Part shown: positions 1 through 8,004 of the stretch, piece by piece
Layout of the letters: each line of letters opens with the position of its first letter
Position numbering within the stretch: the stretch's first letter is position 1
Source: Shimia sp. R9_2
GTDB lineage: Bacteria; Pseudomonadota; Alphaproteobacteria; Rhodobacterales; Rhodobacteraceae
Direction of reading: 5' to 3'
Assembly (NCBI RefSeq): GCF_017743735.1
Contig: NZ_JAGHRO010000004.1
Coordinates: forward strand, 124,001 to 188,000
Length of the DNA: 64,000 nt
The notes under the pieces: generated by a model
What the model saw: the letters and a program-made list of their open reading frames with translations, nothing else
The model's database searches: none
What the model was told of the DNA's origin: nothing
Program-made: the position numbers and the translations under genes

Positions 1-1
1 C

Positions 2-1072
2 GGTTTCAATGAAAGAGTTGCGACAATTTTGGCAAGAATATGTACCTACAAAGGTTCTCTGCCCCAAGGAGCCAGTACATCTCCAAGACTCGCCAATATC
101 ATCGCCAAATCTCTGGACAAAAAGATATTGGAGATCGCGAAAAGCCATCAGTTAAAGTACACTCGCTACTCCGACGACATATCTTTATCTTCCTCCAAGA
201 AGGTGATCCCAACCTTGGTTGTGAAAAATTTTCACGATAACCCCGATGGCAGAGACGTCATACTTGGAGACGGTCTCAAAAACGCCGTTCGAAGTTCCGG
301 TTTTTTCATAAACGCGTCTAAAACACGTCTGATGATGCCCAATAACCGCCAGGAAGTAACTGGCTTAGTGGTAAACAAGCGGGTCAATGTCCGTAGAACA
401 GACATCGCAAAGCTTCGAATGAAAATACACTCCGTAAAGAAAGTCGGATTTAGCGAGGCCGCAAAAGTTTGGGTCGACGGTAATGAAGCTCAACTAAAGA
501 ACCACCTCGTCGGGTGGCTCGCGCACATTCGACAAGTTCGCGGCCCCTCTGACCCTGTATTGGCGAAGCTCTGCCTGCAAGCTCACGAGGCAGGATTAAC
601 AGAAATTAAATGGATAGAAGAATTGGCAGATATGAGCAAAGAATTTGACGTCTTTCTTTCTCACGCAAGCGAAGACAAAGAAAGAGTAAGAAGACTCCAA
701 GCCGAGTTGGAAGAACGAAAGGTGTCAGTTTTCTTCGATGAGAGCACAATCAAATGGGGCGATTCTATCGTTGAGAAAGTGAATCATGGATTGCTCAAGT
801 CCACCTTTTTCATCCCGTTTTTGACCGAAACTTTTTCAAAAAAAGGATGGACAAATAGAGAGCTAAACTCTGCTATTCAGATGAACATGACGCGCAAGCG
901 CCGAATTCTTCCAATCAAGTCGCCAGACTTTGATGTTGATAGTAAGTACCCGCTGCTCAACGACACGCTTTATAAAACGTGGCCAAGAGATCCGGCAGAT
1001 GAAGCCGCCTTTATTTCCGAAATTTCGGACGAACTTGTTGCCTTGATCGAAATGGAAAAGTCCAGCGTTTAA
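2..1072 (+). CDS. Retron-type reverse transcriptase fused to a C-terminal TIR domain (5'-truncated by window)
   Basis: The frame is open to the first base of the window, so the true start lies upstream. What remains holds the catalytic half of a bacterial reverse transcriptase: an LPQGASTSP block (about 59-85), the catalytic YSDD (167-178), an NxxKTR segment, and a QEVTG motif with V-T-G at 356-364. VTG is typical of retron RTs. From about 640 a TIR domain begins (FDVFLSHASEDK) and keeps the WTNRE block, whose glutamate (860-862) is the expected NADase residue. By family knowledge, retrons and other defence RTs make RNA-primed cDNA and hold a toxic effector inactive until phage attack; TIR effectors deplete NAD+. 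I infer an abortive-infection system. The DNA is much more AT-rich than the core (23 G/C in the first 60 bases), suggesting transfer. The N-terminal RT domains and any msr-msd RNA are outside the window, so the retron subtype is unresolved. Confidence 0.88.
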   Translation, partial: GFNERVATILARICTYKGSLPQGASTSPRLANIIAKSLDKKILEIAKSHQLKYTRYSDDISLSSSKKVIPTLVVKNFHDNPDGRDVILGDGLKNAVRSSGFFINASKTRLMMPNNRQEVTGLVVNKRVNVRRTDIAKLRMKIHSVKKVGFSEAAKVWVDGNEAQLKNHLVGWLAHIRQVRGPSDPVLAKLCLQAHEAGLTEIKWIEELADMSKEFDVFLSHASEDKERVRRLQAELEERKVSVFFDESTIKWGDSIVEKVNHGLLKSTFFIPFLTETFSKKGWTNRELNSAIQMNMTRKRRILPIKSPDFDVDSKYPLLNDTLYKTWPRDPADEAAFISEISDELVALIEMEKSSV

Positions 1073-1229
1073 AATGCTCTGCCAAAGCATAAAGCGAGGC
1101 ACAAAAGCAATGTACACAGACGAGATTTAAACGCACACAAAAGTCAGGGAATTGGAGCTCTAGCAACACTCCCTTTACCAATTCCCTACCCCACCGTCCC
1201 AAAGCAACATATTCAAGAATCGCAAACCT

Positions 1230-1272
1230 CCGCGATAACGACGCAATACAGACGCGATACCGACGTGCGATT
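1230..1272. repeat. 11-bp tandem repeat array, copy A
   Basis: Three imperfect 11-base units of consensus acgcgataccg run head to tail from 1230 and finish with acgtgcgatt. The array ends on the stop codon of the ABC-F gene. A second array at 61222-61275 has the same orientation and the same terminal segment; the last 33 bases of the two differ at only three positions. Both are intergenic. Copy A also marks the change from AT-rich RT-TIR DNA to the GC-rich core. Function unknown. Confidence 0.7.
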
Positions 1273-3083
1273 CAGGTGTTGCGTTCGGCCTTTTCCTCAA
1301 GCGTCAGCCACTCTTCCTCGGCCTCCGCAAGCGCCGTTTGACGCTCCACCAGCGCCTCTGTCGCCTTCTGGAATTTCACCGGTTCTTTGGTGAAAAGCTC
1401 CGGATCTGCCATGAATTCTTCCAGCTTCGCGATCTCCGCTTCCAGCCGTTCCATGATCCCTGGCAGCGCCTCAAGGCGGTGCTTTTCGGTAAAGCTCAGC
1501 CCTGCTGCGGGCGCTTTTTCCTGCTTCACCTTCTCCGCTTTAGCTTTTGTTTTCTCAGCCTTTTTCGGCGCATCTTCCTGCCGCTGCGCTCGGTAATCCG
1601 ACCAGCCCCCGGCATAGGTTACAGCCCGGCCATTGCCTTCCATGGCGATGGTTGTGGTGGCCACGCGGTCCAGAAAATCCCGGTCGTGGCTGACCAAAAG
1701 CACGGTGCCGTCATAGTCATCCAGCAGCTCCTGCAGAAGATCCAAGGTCTCCACATCAAGGTCATTTGTCGGCTCGTCCATGACCAGAAGATTGCTCTCT
1801 TTGGCCATCAGTTTTGCGAGTAGCAACCGCGCCTTCTCACCGCCGGAAAGAGACCGCACCGGCGCTCTGGCCTGGCGGTCATCAAACAGAAATTCTTTAA
1901 GGTATCCAACAACATGCTTGGGGTTACCGCGCACCATCACCTGATCCGCCTTTCCCGAAACCCGCATCTCAGGGTCGCCCGTGAGACTGTCCCAGAGGGT
2001 CATTTCAGGGTCCAATTTCGCGCGCGCCTGATCAAACACCGCAGGCAGCAGATTGGTGCCCAAAGTCACCGTCCCGGCATCCGGTTCCAGCTCCCCCATC
2101 AGCATCTTGATCAGCGTGGTTTTGCCCACGCCATTGGGCCCCACAAAGGCCACCCGATCCCCGCGCTGCACCGTCAGAGAGAAGTCCGACACAATGGCTT
2201 TGTCGCCAAATCCTTTGGACAAGCCCTTGGCATCAATCACCTTTTTTCCAGACTTTGGTGCCGCCGACAGCTCCATCGCCGCAGAGCCCTGCCGCGAGAT
2301 CATCGAGGCACGCTCTGCCCGCAGATCCTTCAGCGCCCGCACACGGCCCTGATTGCGTTTACGCCGCGCACTGATGCCTTCCACCGCCCAACGCGCCTCG
2401 GCTTTGATCTTGCGATCCATTTTGTGGCGCTGGATGTCTTCTTCTTCCCAAACCTTGTCGCGCCAAGCCTCAAACGCCTCAAAGCCTTTCTCCTGACGTC
2501 GCACCATTCCCCTGTCAATCCAAAGGGTTGCACGGGTCAGAGCACGCAGAAACGCGCGGTCGTGGCTGATCAGAACATAGCCCGCGCGCGTCGCCTTCAG
2601 CTCCGCCTCAAGCCAGGCAATCGCCTCGATATCAAGGTGGTTTGTCGGCTCGTCCAACAGCATCAACTCCGGGGCCTCAGCCATCAGTCGCGCCAAAGCC
2701 GCCCGCCGCCGCTCCCCGCCAGAGGCAGTTTCGACCGCGCGCGCCGGATCAAACTTGAGACCTTCACCGGCCCGCTCAACCTTGTACATCTCCCCCGGAT
2801 CAAGACTTGCCGAAGCGAAATCCCCAAGCGTCGCAAACCCTTTCATATCAGGGTCTTGCTCCATGTAGCCCACGCTGATGCCTAGCGGCACAACGATCTC
2901 TCCGCGGTCCGCTTCAACCAGCCCGGCCATCACCTTCATCAAGGTGGATTTGCCCGACCCGTTGCGCCCGACCAGTGCCACCCGATCTCCGGGCTGCACC
3001 ACAAGGCTCAGCTGATCAAAAACCGGATCTCCGCCAAAGGTCAGGGAGATATCGCTCATCTGCAAAAGAGGTATACGTGCCAT
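1272..3083 (-). CDS. uup: ABC-F family ATPase, Uup-like
   Basis: A 603-residue soluble protein with two ABC ATPase domains and no membrane segments, so not a transporter. Domain 1 has Walker A GRNGSGKST (about 39-47), signature ASGGE (about 120-124) and Walker B ending LLDEPTNHLD (about 142-151). A charged linker follows (about 205-265). Domain 2 has Walker A GPNGVGKTT (about 315-323), signature LSGGE and MDEPTNDLD. The last 65 residues are a charged coiled coil, which separates Uup-type members from EttA. Family members act on ribosomes, and Uup is linked to DNA-element excision and ribosome assembly. Transcribed alone; the start is the ATG before ARIPLLQM. The family call is firm, the Uup subtype less so. 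Confidence 0.88.
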   Translation of the reverse strand: MARIPLLQMSDISLTFGGDPVFDQLSLVVQPGDRVALVGRNGSGKSTLMKVMAGLVEADRGEIVVPLGISVGYMEQDPDMKGFATLGDFASASLDPGEMYKVERAGEGLKFDPARAVETASGGERRRAALARLMAEAPELMLLDEPTNHLDIEAIAWLEAELKATRAGYVLISHDRAFLRALTRATLWIDRGMVRRQEKGFEAFEAWRDKVWEEEDIQRHKMDRKIKAEARWAVEGISARRKRNQGRVRALKDLRAERASMISRQGSAAMELSAAPKSGKKVIDAKGLSKGFGDKAIVSDFSLTVQRGDRVAFVGPNGVGKTTLIKMLMGELEPDAGTVTLGTNLLPAVFDQARAKLDPEMTLWDSLTGDPEMRVSGKADQVMVRGNPKHVVGYLKEFLFDDRQARAPVRSLSGGEKARLLLAKLMAKESNLLVMDEPTNDLDVETLDLLQELLDDYDGTVLLVSHDRDFLDRVATTTIAMEGNGRAVTYAGGWSDYRAQRQEDAPKKAEKTKAKAEKVKQEKAPAAGLSFTEKHRLEALPGIMERLEAEIAKLEEFMADPELFTKEPVKFQKATEALVERQTALAEAEEEWLTLEEKAERNT

Positions 3084-3143
3084 GACAAAAGCGCCTAGCC
3101 CGCAAATGAAACCCCGTCAACCTTCACCAAACCGAGTTCGAAA

Positions 3144-3872
3144 TTATGCCGTCAGCGCCCGCAGCAACCGTTTGCGCGCCGGCGGAATCGCCTTGATCTC
3201 AACGCCGGTAAACACATGGAGCGTATTCATTTTTTCATCCACAACCGCATGATCGCTGACCCAGCCCCCCATCATCAGATAGCTGCGCAACATGGGTGGC
3301 ATGTGCCGCTGGGCGAGCTTGAGATTCGGCCTGTGGCGCAATCGCGCGGCAAATCGAAACACGCTGGGTGCCTTGACCTTGGGAAGCCACCTTTTGGGGG
3401 CAAGATGCCGGTCCCTGAGCATGGCGAAGCTGTCGAGGTAATTGTTGGCATCCGTACCTGAGAAAGACGCACAACCAAAGAGAAGTTCAACACTGTTTTC
3501 ATCGACATAGGCAGTCATCGCCGCCCAAGCGAGGCGCAGCACATCAGGGTCATGCACCTCAGGGTGCATACAGAACCGCCCCATTTCTACCATGCGGCCT
3601 TGATATTCTTGCAGGGCGCTCAGCTCATAATACTGCGCGGCATAACTCTGCCCGATATCGGCCCCATCGGTGAGCGGCAACATCCTGAAAACACAGACCA
3701 AACGCCTGCTCGCGCACTCCTCAATCAAGTAGTGTGTGCAGATTGGATCAAAATCGTCGCAATCCAGAGCATCGGCAGTTCCGTGAAACGCCAGATGCCT
3801 CAGCCGCTGCGCCGCCTGCAAATCCTTTTCGCCTACGGCGATCCGTACCTGATAACGGCCTTGTTGCAGCAT
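3144..3872 (-). CDS. Acyl-ACP amino-acid N-acyltransferase (OlsB/GlsB, GNAT-like fold)
   Basis: A 242-residue protein of the OlsB-type acyltransferase family. OlsB moves a 3-hydroxyacyl chain from acyl-ACP to the alpha-amino group of ornithine, giving the lyso-lipid that OlsA completes; the roseobacter paralogue GlsB uses glutamine. Visible family features are an N-terminal VRIAVGEKDLQAAQRLRHLAF, an acidic CDDFD segment (about 38-42), the central RMVEMGRFCMHPE block (about 92-104) and an FGCASFSGTD motif (about 132-141). No olsA lies next to it, so ornithine and glutamine cannot be told apart here. It is expected at the cytoplasmic face of the inner membrane. It stands alone between ABC-F and bamE, all on the minus strand. 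Confidence 0.78.
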   Translation of the reverse strand: MLQQGRYQVRIAVGEKDLQAAQRLRHLAFHGTADALDCDDFDPICTHYLIEECASRRLVCVFRMLPLTDGADIGQSYAAQYYELSALQEYQGRMVEMGRFCMHPEVHDPDVLRLAWAAMTAYVDENSVELLFGCASFSGTDANNYLDSFAMLRDRHLAPKRWLPKVKAPSVFRFAARLRHRPNLKLAQRHMPPMLRSYLMMGGWVSDHAVVDEKMNTLHVFTGVEIKAIPPARKRLLRALTA

Positions 3873-3966
3873 CTTCTTGCCTATGGGCTGGTCCCGAATG
3901 CGATGTGTTTAGCAGACCGCCGGTGACAGCCAAATGACATACGCCCGGCGGTTTTGTCTCAACGGC

Positions 3967-4440
3967 TTAGAAGTCACCCGAACCCGGAGCCGGCGCGCCA
4001 ATTGGCGAGAAGTTTCCGAGGTTTGTCCCCAGCTGTCGCAACAGACCACCGGACTGGATGTTATTGTCGGTGATCCGGCGTGACAGCGGCACGACCTGAC
4101 CGTCTTCTAAAGCGTATTGCTCTATGTTGCGCGCGATTCCGTTGCCGTCAAAACCGATGGCGACGATCTGGCGATCCACCACTTCAGGCCGGCGCGGGCC
4201 AAAGTGCTTTACACGGCTGCGCACATAGAGATAGCCGCTGTCGTTCAAAACACCGGAGGCAGAAGGCGGGCCAAAGGTCTCTGCGATGGAATCGCGGGTA
4301 TCCACACCCAGCGTGATCGAAGCCAGCTCTTCATCAGAAGGCACATAGCCGTGATTTCTGTATCGCGTCGCACAGGAGGCCAGAGACAAAATCACCGCCC
4401 CCATGACCGTCACTTTGATCATCGTCTTGCGCGTGTTCAT
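3967..4440 (-). CDS. bamE: Outer membrane protein assembly lipoprotein BamE (SmpA/OmlA family)
   Basis: A 157-residue lipoprotein. The N-terminus has a charged start, a hydrophobic core and the lipobox LASC (Cys about 23), so it should be lipidated and sorted to the outer membrane. The body carries the SmpA/OmlA fold, with the typical segment LGVDTRDSIAETFGPPSASG (about 44-63) and a following YVRSR strand. BamE is an accessory subunit of the BAM complex that folds beta-barrel proteins. The C-terminal tail (PIGAPAPGSGDF) is low in complexity. It is divergent from the YceD gene; in alphaproteobacteria bamE is commonly found beside the yceD-rpmF-plsX cluster. Confidence 0.88.
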   Translation of the reverse strand: MNTRKTMIKVTVMGAVILSLASCATRYRNHGYVPSDEELASITLGVDTRDSIAETFGPPSASGVLNDSGYLYVRSRVKHFGPRRPEVVDRQIVAIGFDGNGIARNIEQYALEDGQVVPLSRRITDNNIQSGGLLRQLGTNLGNFSPIGAPAPGSGDF

Positions 4441-4550
4441 CTTTGTCCTCTTGTGTTGGCTCGCCTTGCCTTTTATCTCGCTTATAGAAGGAATGCGCGC
4501 GGTTCAAGAATGTAAGCGCGTTGGATCACTCCAGACCAAAGTCAGAAACC

Positions 4551-5111
4551 ATGTCACAAACCGTGCCCTCTTCCACCACATTTCGTGTGGCGGACCTCCC
4601 GCAAAATCGCGCCACGCCGTTCGAGCTGCGCCCCGATCCGCAAACACTTGAGGCCATTGCCAAAGAGCTTGATCTGATAGGGCTCAAAAAGCTGGTCTTT
4701 AAAGGCGAGATCCATGCCTTTGGCGAAAACGACTGGGAGCTTGTGGCCGACCTTGGTGCAACTGTCGTTCAGCCCTGCGTAGTGTCTCTGGATCCGGTGA
4801 CTTCACGAATAGATGAAGAGATCGAACGCCGCTTCCTAGTCCAGATGCCCGAATTGGTTGCTGAAGACGAAGAAGTTGAGATGCCTGAGGACGAAGACGC
4901 CGAACCGCTTGGCAGCGCCATAGATGTCTTTGCGGTCATGCAGGAAGCCTTGGCGCTGAATGTCCCGCAATTTCCGCGCGCTGCCGGCGCAGAACTGCAA
5001 GATGCCGTCTTTACCGAAGCCGGAAAAAAGGCGATGACAGACGAAGATGCGCGCCCCTTTGCTGGCTTGGCGGCCCTGCGGGACCAACTGTCGGCAAAAG
5101 ACGACGAATAG
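4551..5111 (+). CDS. YceD family protein (DUF177)
   Basis: A 186-residue protein of the YceD/DUF177 family, found before rpmF in most Gram-negative bacteria. I chose the ATG at 4551 (MSQTVPSS); a TTG ten codons earlier is also in frame but less likely. Family features are the LDLIGLKKLVFKGEI strand pair and CVVSLDPVTSRIDEEIERRF, where the single Cys (about 82) marks the conserved core. An acidic stretch (EDEEVEMPEDEDAEPLG, about 117-133) follows. YceD proteins are linked to 23S rRNA processing in bacteria and plastids, but the biochemical function is not settled. It is first in the yceD-rpmF-plsX-fabH-ihfA-merR run. Confidence 0.85.
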   Translation: MSQTVPSSTTFRVADLPQNRATPFELRPDPQTLEAIAKELDLIGLKKLVFKGEIHAFGENDWELVADLGATVVQPCVVSLDPVTSRIDEEIERRFLVQMPELVAEDEEVEMPEDEDAEPLGSAIDVFAVMQEALALNVPQFPRAAGAELQDAVFTEAGKKAMTDEDARPFAGLAALRDQLSAKDDE

Positions 5112-5249
5112 GGCTTGCGTTGTGGGAAAATCGCAGTATTTTCGCGCGCTCATTGGAATTTAGCGTTGGACTCGGGCGCGCTTATTGCGTAGAGGCTCAG
5201 GACGCTCAGGAAAACGGGCAACTTGCCCCAGTAAATCAAAGGTTGCGAC

Positions 5250-5456
5250 ATGGCTGTCCAGCAGAACAAAGTATCTAAATCGCGCCGCAACAACCGCCGT
5301 GCACACGACGCCCTGGTTGCAGCGAACCCTAACGAATGCCCAAACTGCGGCGAGCTGAAGCGCCCTCACCACGTGTGCGCATCCTGCGGCCACTACGACG
5401 ACCGTGAAGTCGTTGCGATGGTTGAAGACGTCGATCTGGACGAAGACGCAGCATAG
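5250..5456 (+). CDS. rpmF: 50S ribosomal protein L32
   Basis: A 68-residue basic protein beginning [20 protein letters not shown], the standard L32 N-terminus. It has a zinc-ribbon pair CPNCG (about 31-35) and CASCG (about 44-48), so it is the zinc-binding (C+) form. The C-terminus is acidic (DVDLDEDAA), as usual in alphaproteobacteria. It ends 20 bp before plsX, the classic linkage of ribosome and membrane-lipid genes. Confidence 0.97.
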   Translation: MAVQQNKVSKSRRNNRRAHDALVAANPNECPNCGELKRPHHVCASCGHYDDREVVAMVEDVDLDEDAA

Positions 5457-5476
5457 ACAACAGGATCTGCGTCCTC

Positions 5477-6565
5477 ATGGCCGGTTTGACTACATCAGCA
5501 AACCCCGTTGGCGGGCGCACGGTGATCTCAGTTGACGCCATGGGTGGCGATCGCGGGCCGGCAGCTGTTGTTGCCGGCATTTCGCTGTCTGCGAACAAAA
5601 ACCCAGATATTGCTTTCATTCTGCACGGCCCTGAAGCCGAGCTGAAACCTTTGGTTGCGCGCAAACGCAATCTCGAAGGGCGCGTGGAGATTCGCGATGT
5701 CTCCGGTGCGGTTGCAATGGAAGACAAGCCGCGCGACGTGATCCGGCGCGGGAAATCCACCTCCATGTGGTCCGCCATCGAATCGGTGCGCTCCGGCGAA
5801 GCCGATGCCGTGGTCAGCTGCGGCAACACCGGCGCACTTATGATGCTCTCCGTTGTCCGCCTGCGTAAAATTCTCGGGGTGGACCGTCCGGCCATCGCCA
5901 TACTTTGGCCGTCCCGCGCGCCCCAAGGCTTCAACATTATGCTCGACGCTGGTGCGGATATCAGCGCGGATGAACACGACCTGCTGCAATATGCCCTGAT
6001 GGGAGCTTCTTACGCGCGCAACGGCATGGAGCTGCAACGCCCCCGTGTTGGCCTGCTGAATGTCGGCACCGAAGAACACAAGGGTCGCAACGAGCTCAAG
6101 CTCGCGCACGACCTGATCGCGCGCAACGCTGAGATCGCGAACTATGATTTTGTCGGCTTTGTAGAAGGCAATGACATCCCGGCAGATAAGGCTGACGTGA
6201 TTGTCACAGATGGCTTCACAGGCAATGTGGCGCTTAAAACTGGCGAAGGCACCGCGGGGCTGATTGGCGCCCGTTTGCGTGAGGCGTTCAAGTATTCGCC
6301 CCTGTCGCGTCTCGCGGCTCTGATGGCCTACACTTCCCTGAACCGCCTCAACAAACGCATCGACCCGCGTCGCGTGAACGGAGGTGTTTTCCTTGGCCTC
6401 AACGGAACCGTCGTGAAATCACATGGCTCCTCTGATGCCACCGGTGTTTCTTCCGCGGTAAAGCTGGCGTTCAAACTTGCGCAATCAGGCTTCTCTGAAA
6501 AGCTCGCCGCGCGGGTTGCATCTGCGGTTTCCCTGCCGCAAGATGCCGAGAACTCAAGCGAATAA
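5477..6565 (+). CDS. plsX: Phosphate acyltransferase PlsX
   Basis: A 362-residue enzyme that converts acyl-ACP and phosphate into acyl-phosphate, the donor PlsY uses for the first acylation of glycerol-3-phosphate. Family signatures are SVDAMGGDRGP (about 19-29), SCGNTGALM (about 115-123), LLNVGTEEHKG and VTDGFTGNVALK (about 240-251). The first 15 residues before RTVISVDAMGG are a short variable extension. It is a peripheral cytoplasmic enzyme. It lies between rpmF and fabH (24-bp gap) and is probably cotranscribed with both. Confidence 0.96.
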   Translation: MAGLTTSANPVGGRTVISVDAMGGDRGPAAVVAGISLSANKNPDIAFILHGPEAELKPLVARKRNLEGRVEIRDVSGAVAMEDKPRDVIRRGKSTSMWSAIESVRSGEADAVVSCGNTGALMMLSVVRLRKILGVDRPAIAILWPSRAPQGFNIMLDAGADISADEHDLLQYALMGASYARNGMELQRPRVGLLNVGTEEHKGRNELKLAHDLIARNAEIANYDFVGFVEGNDIPADKADVIVTDGFTGNVALKTGEGTAGLIGARLREAFKYSPLSRLAALMAYTSLNRLNKRIDPRRVNGGVFLGLNGTVVKSHGSSDATGVSSAVKLAFKLAQSGFSEKLAARVASAVSLPQDAENSSE

Positions 6566-6588
6566 CTATAATATAGCAAGGCTCACAG

Positions 6589-7563
6589 ATGACGACACGC
6601 GCCGTGGTTTTGGGTATAGGCCACTACTTGCCCGAACGGGTCGTTCCAAACGCCGAGTTTGAAAAAACCCTCGATACGACCGACGAATGGATTCGCACGC
6701 GCTCAGGCATTGAGCGCCGCCATTTTGCCGCAGATGATCAAACCACCTCTGATCTTGGCAGCCTCGCAGCTAAAGCCGCACTGCAAAATGCCGGACTTGA
6801 GGCCGATGACCTTGACGCGATTGTTGTGGCCACCTCGACACCGGATCTGACATTTCCATCTGTTGCCACCATGGTGCAGCAGAAAATTGGCATGACCCGC
6901 GGCTTTGGGTTTGACGTTCAGGCGGTTTGCGCCGGATTTGTCTATGCGCTGACAAACGCCAATGCGCTGATCGTTTCTGGCCAGGCCAAACGTGTGATGG
7001 TGATCGGTGCCGAAACTTTCAGCCGGATCATGGATTGGACAGACCGCGCCACTTGCGTGCTTTTTGGGGACGGCGCAGGCGCACTTATTCTCGAAGCGCA
7101 AGAAGGCGAAGGCACCTCCTCTGATCGCGGCATTCTGAGCGCTGACCTAAATTCTGATGGCCGCTATCGCGATATGCTGTTTGTCGACGGCGGGGTCTCC
7201 ACCTCTGGTGACTCCGGAAAACTGCGCATGCAGGGCAACGCGCTCTTCCGTCAGGCGGTCGAGAAGCTTGCCTTTACGGCACAAACCGCGCTCGACAAGA
7301 TCAATCTGGGCCATGATGACGTCGCCTGGATCGTGCCGCATCAAGCCAATATCCGGATCATTCAAGGCACCGCAAAAAAGCTCGGCATCCCGATGGAGCG
7401 CGTGATTGTCACCGTTCAGGACCATGGCAACACGTCTGCAGCCTCCATTCCGCTTGCGCTTTCCGTTGGTGTTGCCGACGGCAAAATCAAACCCGGCGAC
7501 CTGCTCGTAACCGAAGCTATTGGCGGTGGTTTGGCTTGGGGATCGGTGGCGCTTCGTTGGTAA
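6589..7563 (+). CDS. fabH: 3-oxoacyl-ACP synthase III (FabH)
   Basis: A 324-residue ketoacyl synthase III that starts fatty-acid synthesis by condensing acetyl-CoA with malonyl-ACP. The thiolase-like fold is clear: catalytic Cys in VQAVCAGFVYAL (Cys about 113), His in PHQANIRI (about 250) and Asn in GNTSAASIPLAL (about 281). The N-terminus also has the family block DEWIRTRSGIERRH. Its length is normal for the family. It follows plsX by 24 bp and completes the lipid-precursor part of the operon. Confidence 0.96.
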   Translation: MTTRAVVLGIGHYLPERVVPNAEFEKTLDTTDEWIRTRSGIERRHFAADDQTTSDLGSLAAKAALQNAGLEADDLDAIVVATSTPDLTFPSVATMVQQKIGMTRGFGFDVQAVCAGFVYALTNANALIVSGQAKRVMVIGAETFSRIMDWTDRATCVLFGDGAGALILEAQEGEGTSSDRGILSADLNSDGRYRDMLFVDGGVSTSGDSGKLRMQGNALFRQAVEKLAFTAQTALDKINLGHDDVAWIVPHQANIRIIQGTAKKLGIPMERVIVTVQDHGNTSAASIPLALSVGVADGKIKPGDLLVTEAIGGGLAWGSVALRW

Positions 7564-7604
7564 GCATTGCCGCCTAAGCCTTTGGTGCGCATCAAAGTTA
7601 AACG

Positions 7605-7619
7605 GGGCTGGCACAGCCC
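7605..7619. other. Intergenic stem-loop between fabH and ihfA
   Basis: A 6-bp perfect stem GGGCTG/CAGCCC with a 3-base loop. No T-run follows, so it is at best a weak terminator or a pause site between fabH and the candidate ihfA promoter. Confidence 0.35.
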
Positions 7620-7625
7620 AAATCA

Positions 7626-7655
7626 TTGACTTATAAATTCCCATGCCTCTATGTT
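7626..7655 (+). promoter_or_regulatory. Candidate promoter for ihfA
   Basis: TTGACT (7626-7631) and TATGTT (7650-7655), separated by 18 bp, lie 32-61 bp before the ihfA start. The local AT-richness and position between fabH and ihfA fit an internal sigma-70-type promoter. No experimental support. Confidence 0.4.
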
Positions 7656-7686
7656 TTTTGAGAGCGTTATTCACAGGGGGGACTGC

Positions 7687-7989
7687 ATGACTGGAAAGAC
7701 ATTGACCCGGATGGACCTGAGCGAAGCCGTGTTTCGCGAAGTGGGCCTTTCCCGAAATGATTCCGCGCAACTCGTAGAGAGTGTTCTGGCACATATGTCC
7801 GATGCACTGGTCCGCGGCGAACAGGTGAAGATCTCTTCGTTCGGCACCTTCAGCGTCCGCGACAAGGCCGCCCGCGTTGGCCGCAACCCCAAAACCGGTG
7901 AGGAAGTGCCGATCAACCCGCGTCGCGTGCTGACCTTCCGCCCGTCTCACCTGATGAAAGACCGCGTCGCGGCAGGCAATAAGAAATAA
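7687..7989 (+). CDS. ihfA: Integration host factor subunit alpha
   Basis: A 100-residue DNA-bending protein of the HU/IHF family. I chose the ATG at 7687 ([20 protein letters not shown]), preceded by a GGGG-rich ribosome-binding region; the frame is open 12 codons further up, but that extension is not in the family. Typical features are [22 protein letters not shown] (about 46-67, including the DNA-intercalating arm) and the C-terminal [16 protein letters not shown]. It pairs with IhfB to bend DNA in replication, recombination and transcription. It lies 16 bp before the MerR gene. Confidence 0.95.
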   Translation: MTGKTLTRMDLSEAVFREVGLSRNDSAQLVESVLAHMSDALVRGEQVKISSFGTFSVRDKAARVGRNPKTGEEVPINPRRVLTFRPSHLMKDRVAAGNKK

Positions 7990-8004
7990 AGCGAGTTACA
8001 TCCC

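Noticed and set aside
1-1272. msr-msd RNA in the visible part of the RT-TIR locus
   Set aside because: Such RNAs usually precede the RT; the 199 bases after the gene show no clear msr/msd arrangement.
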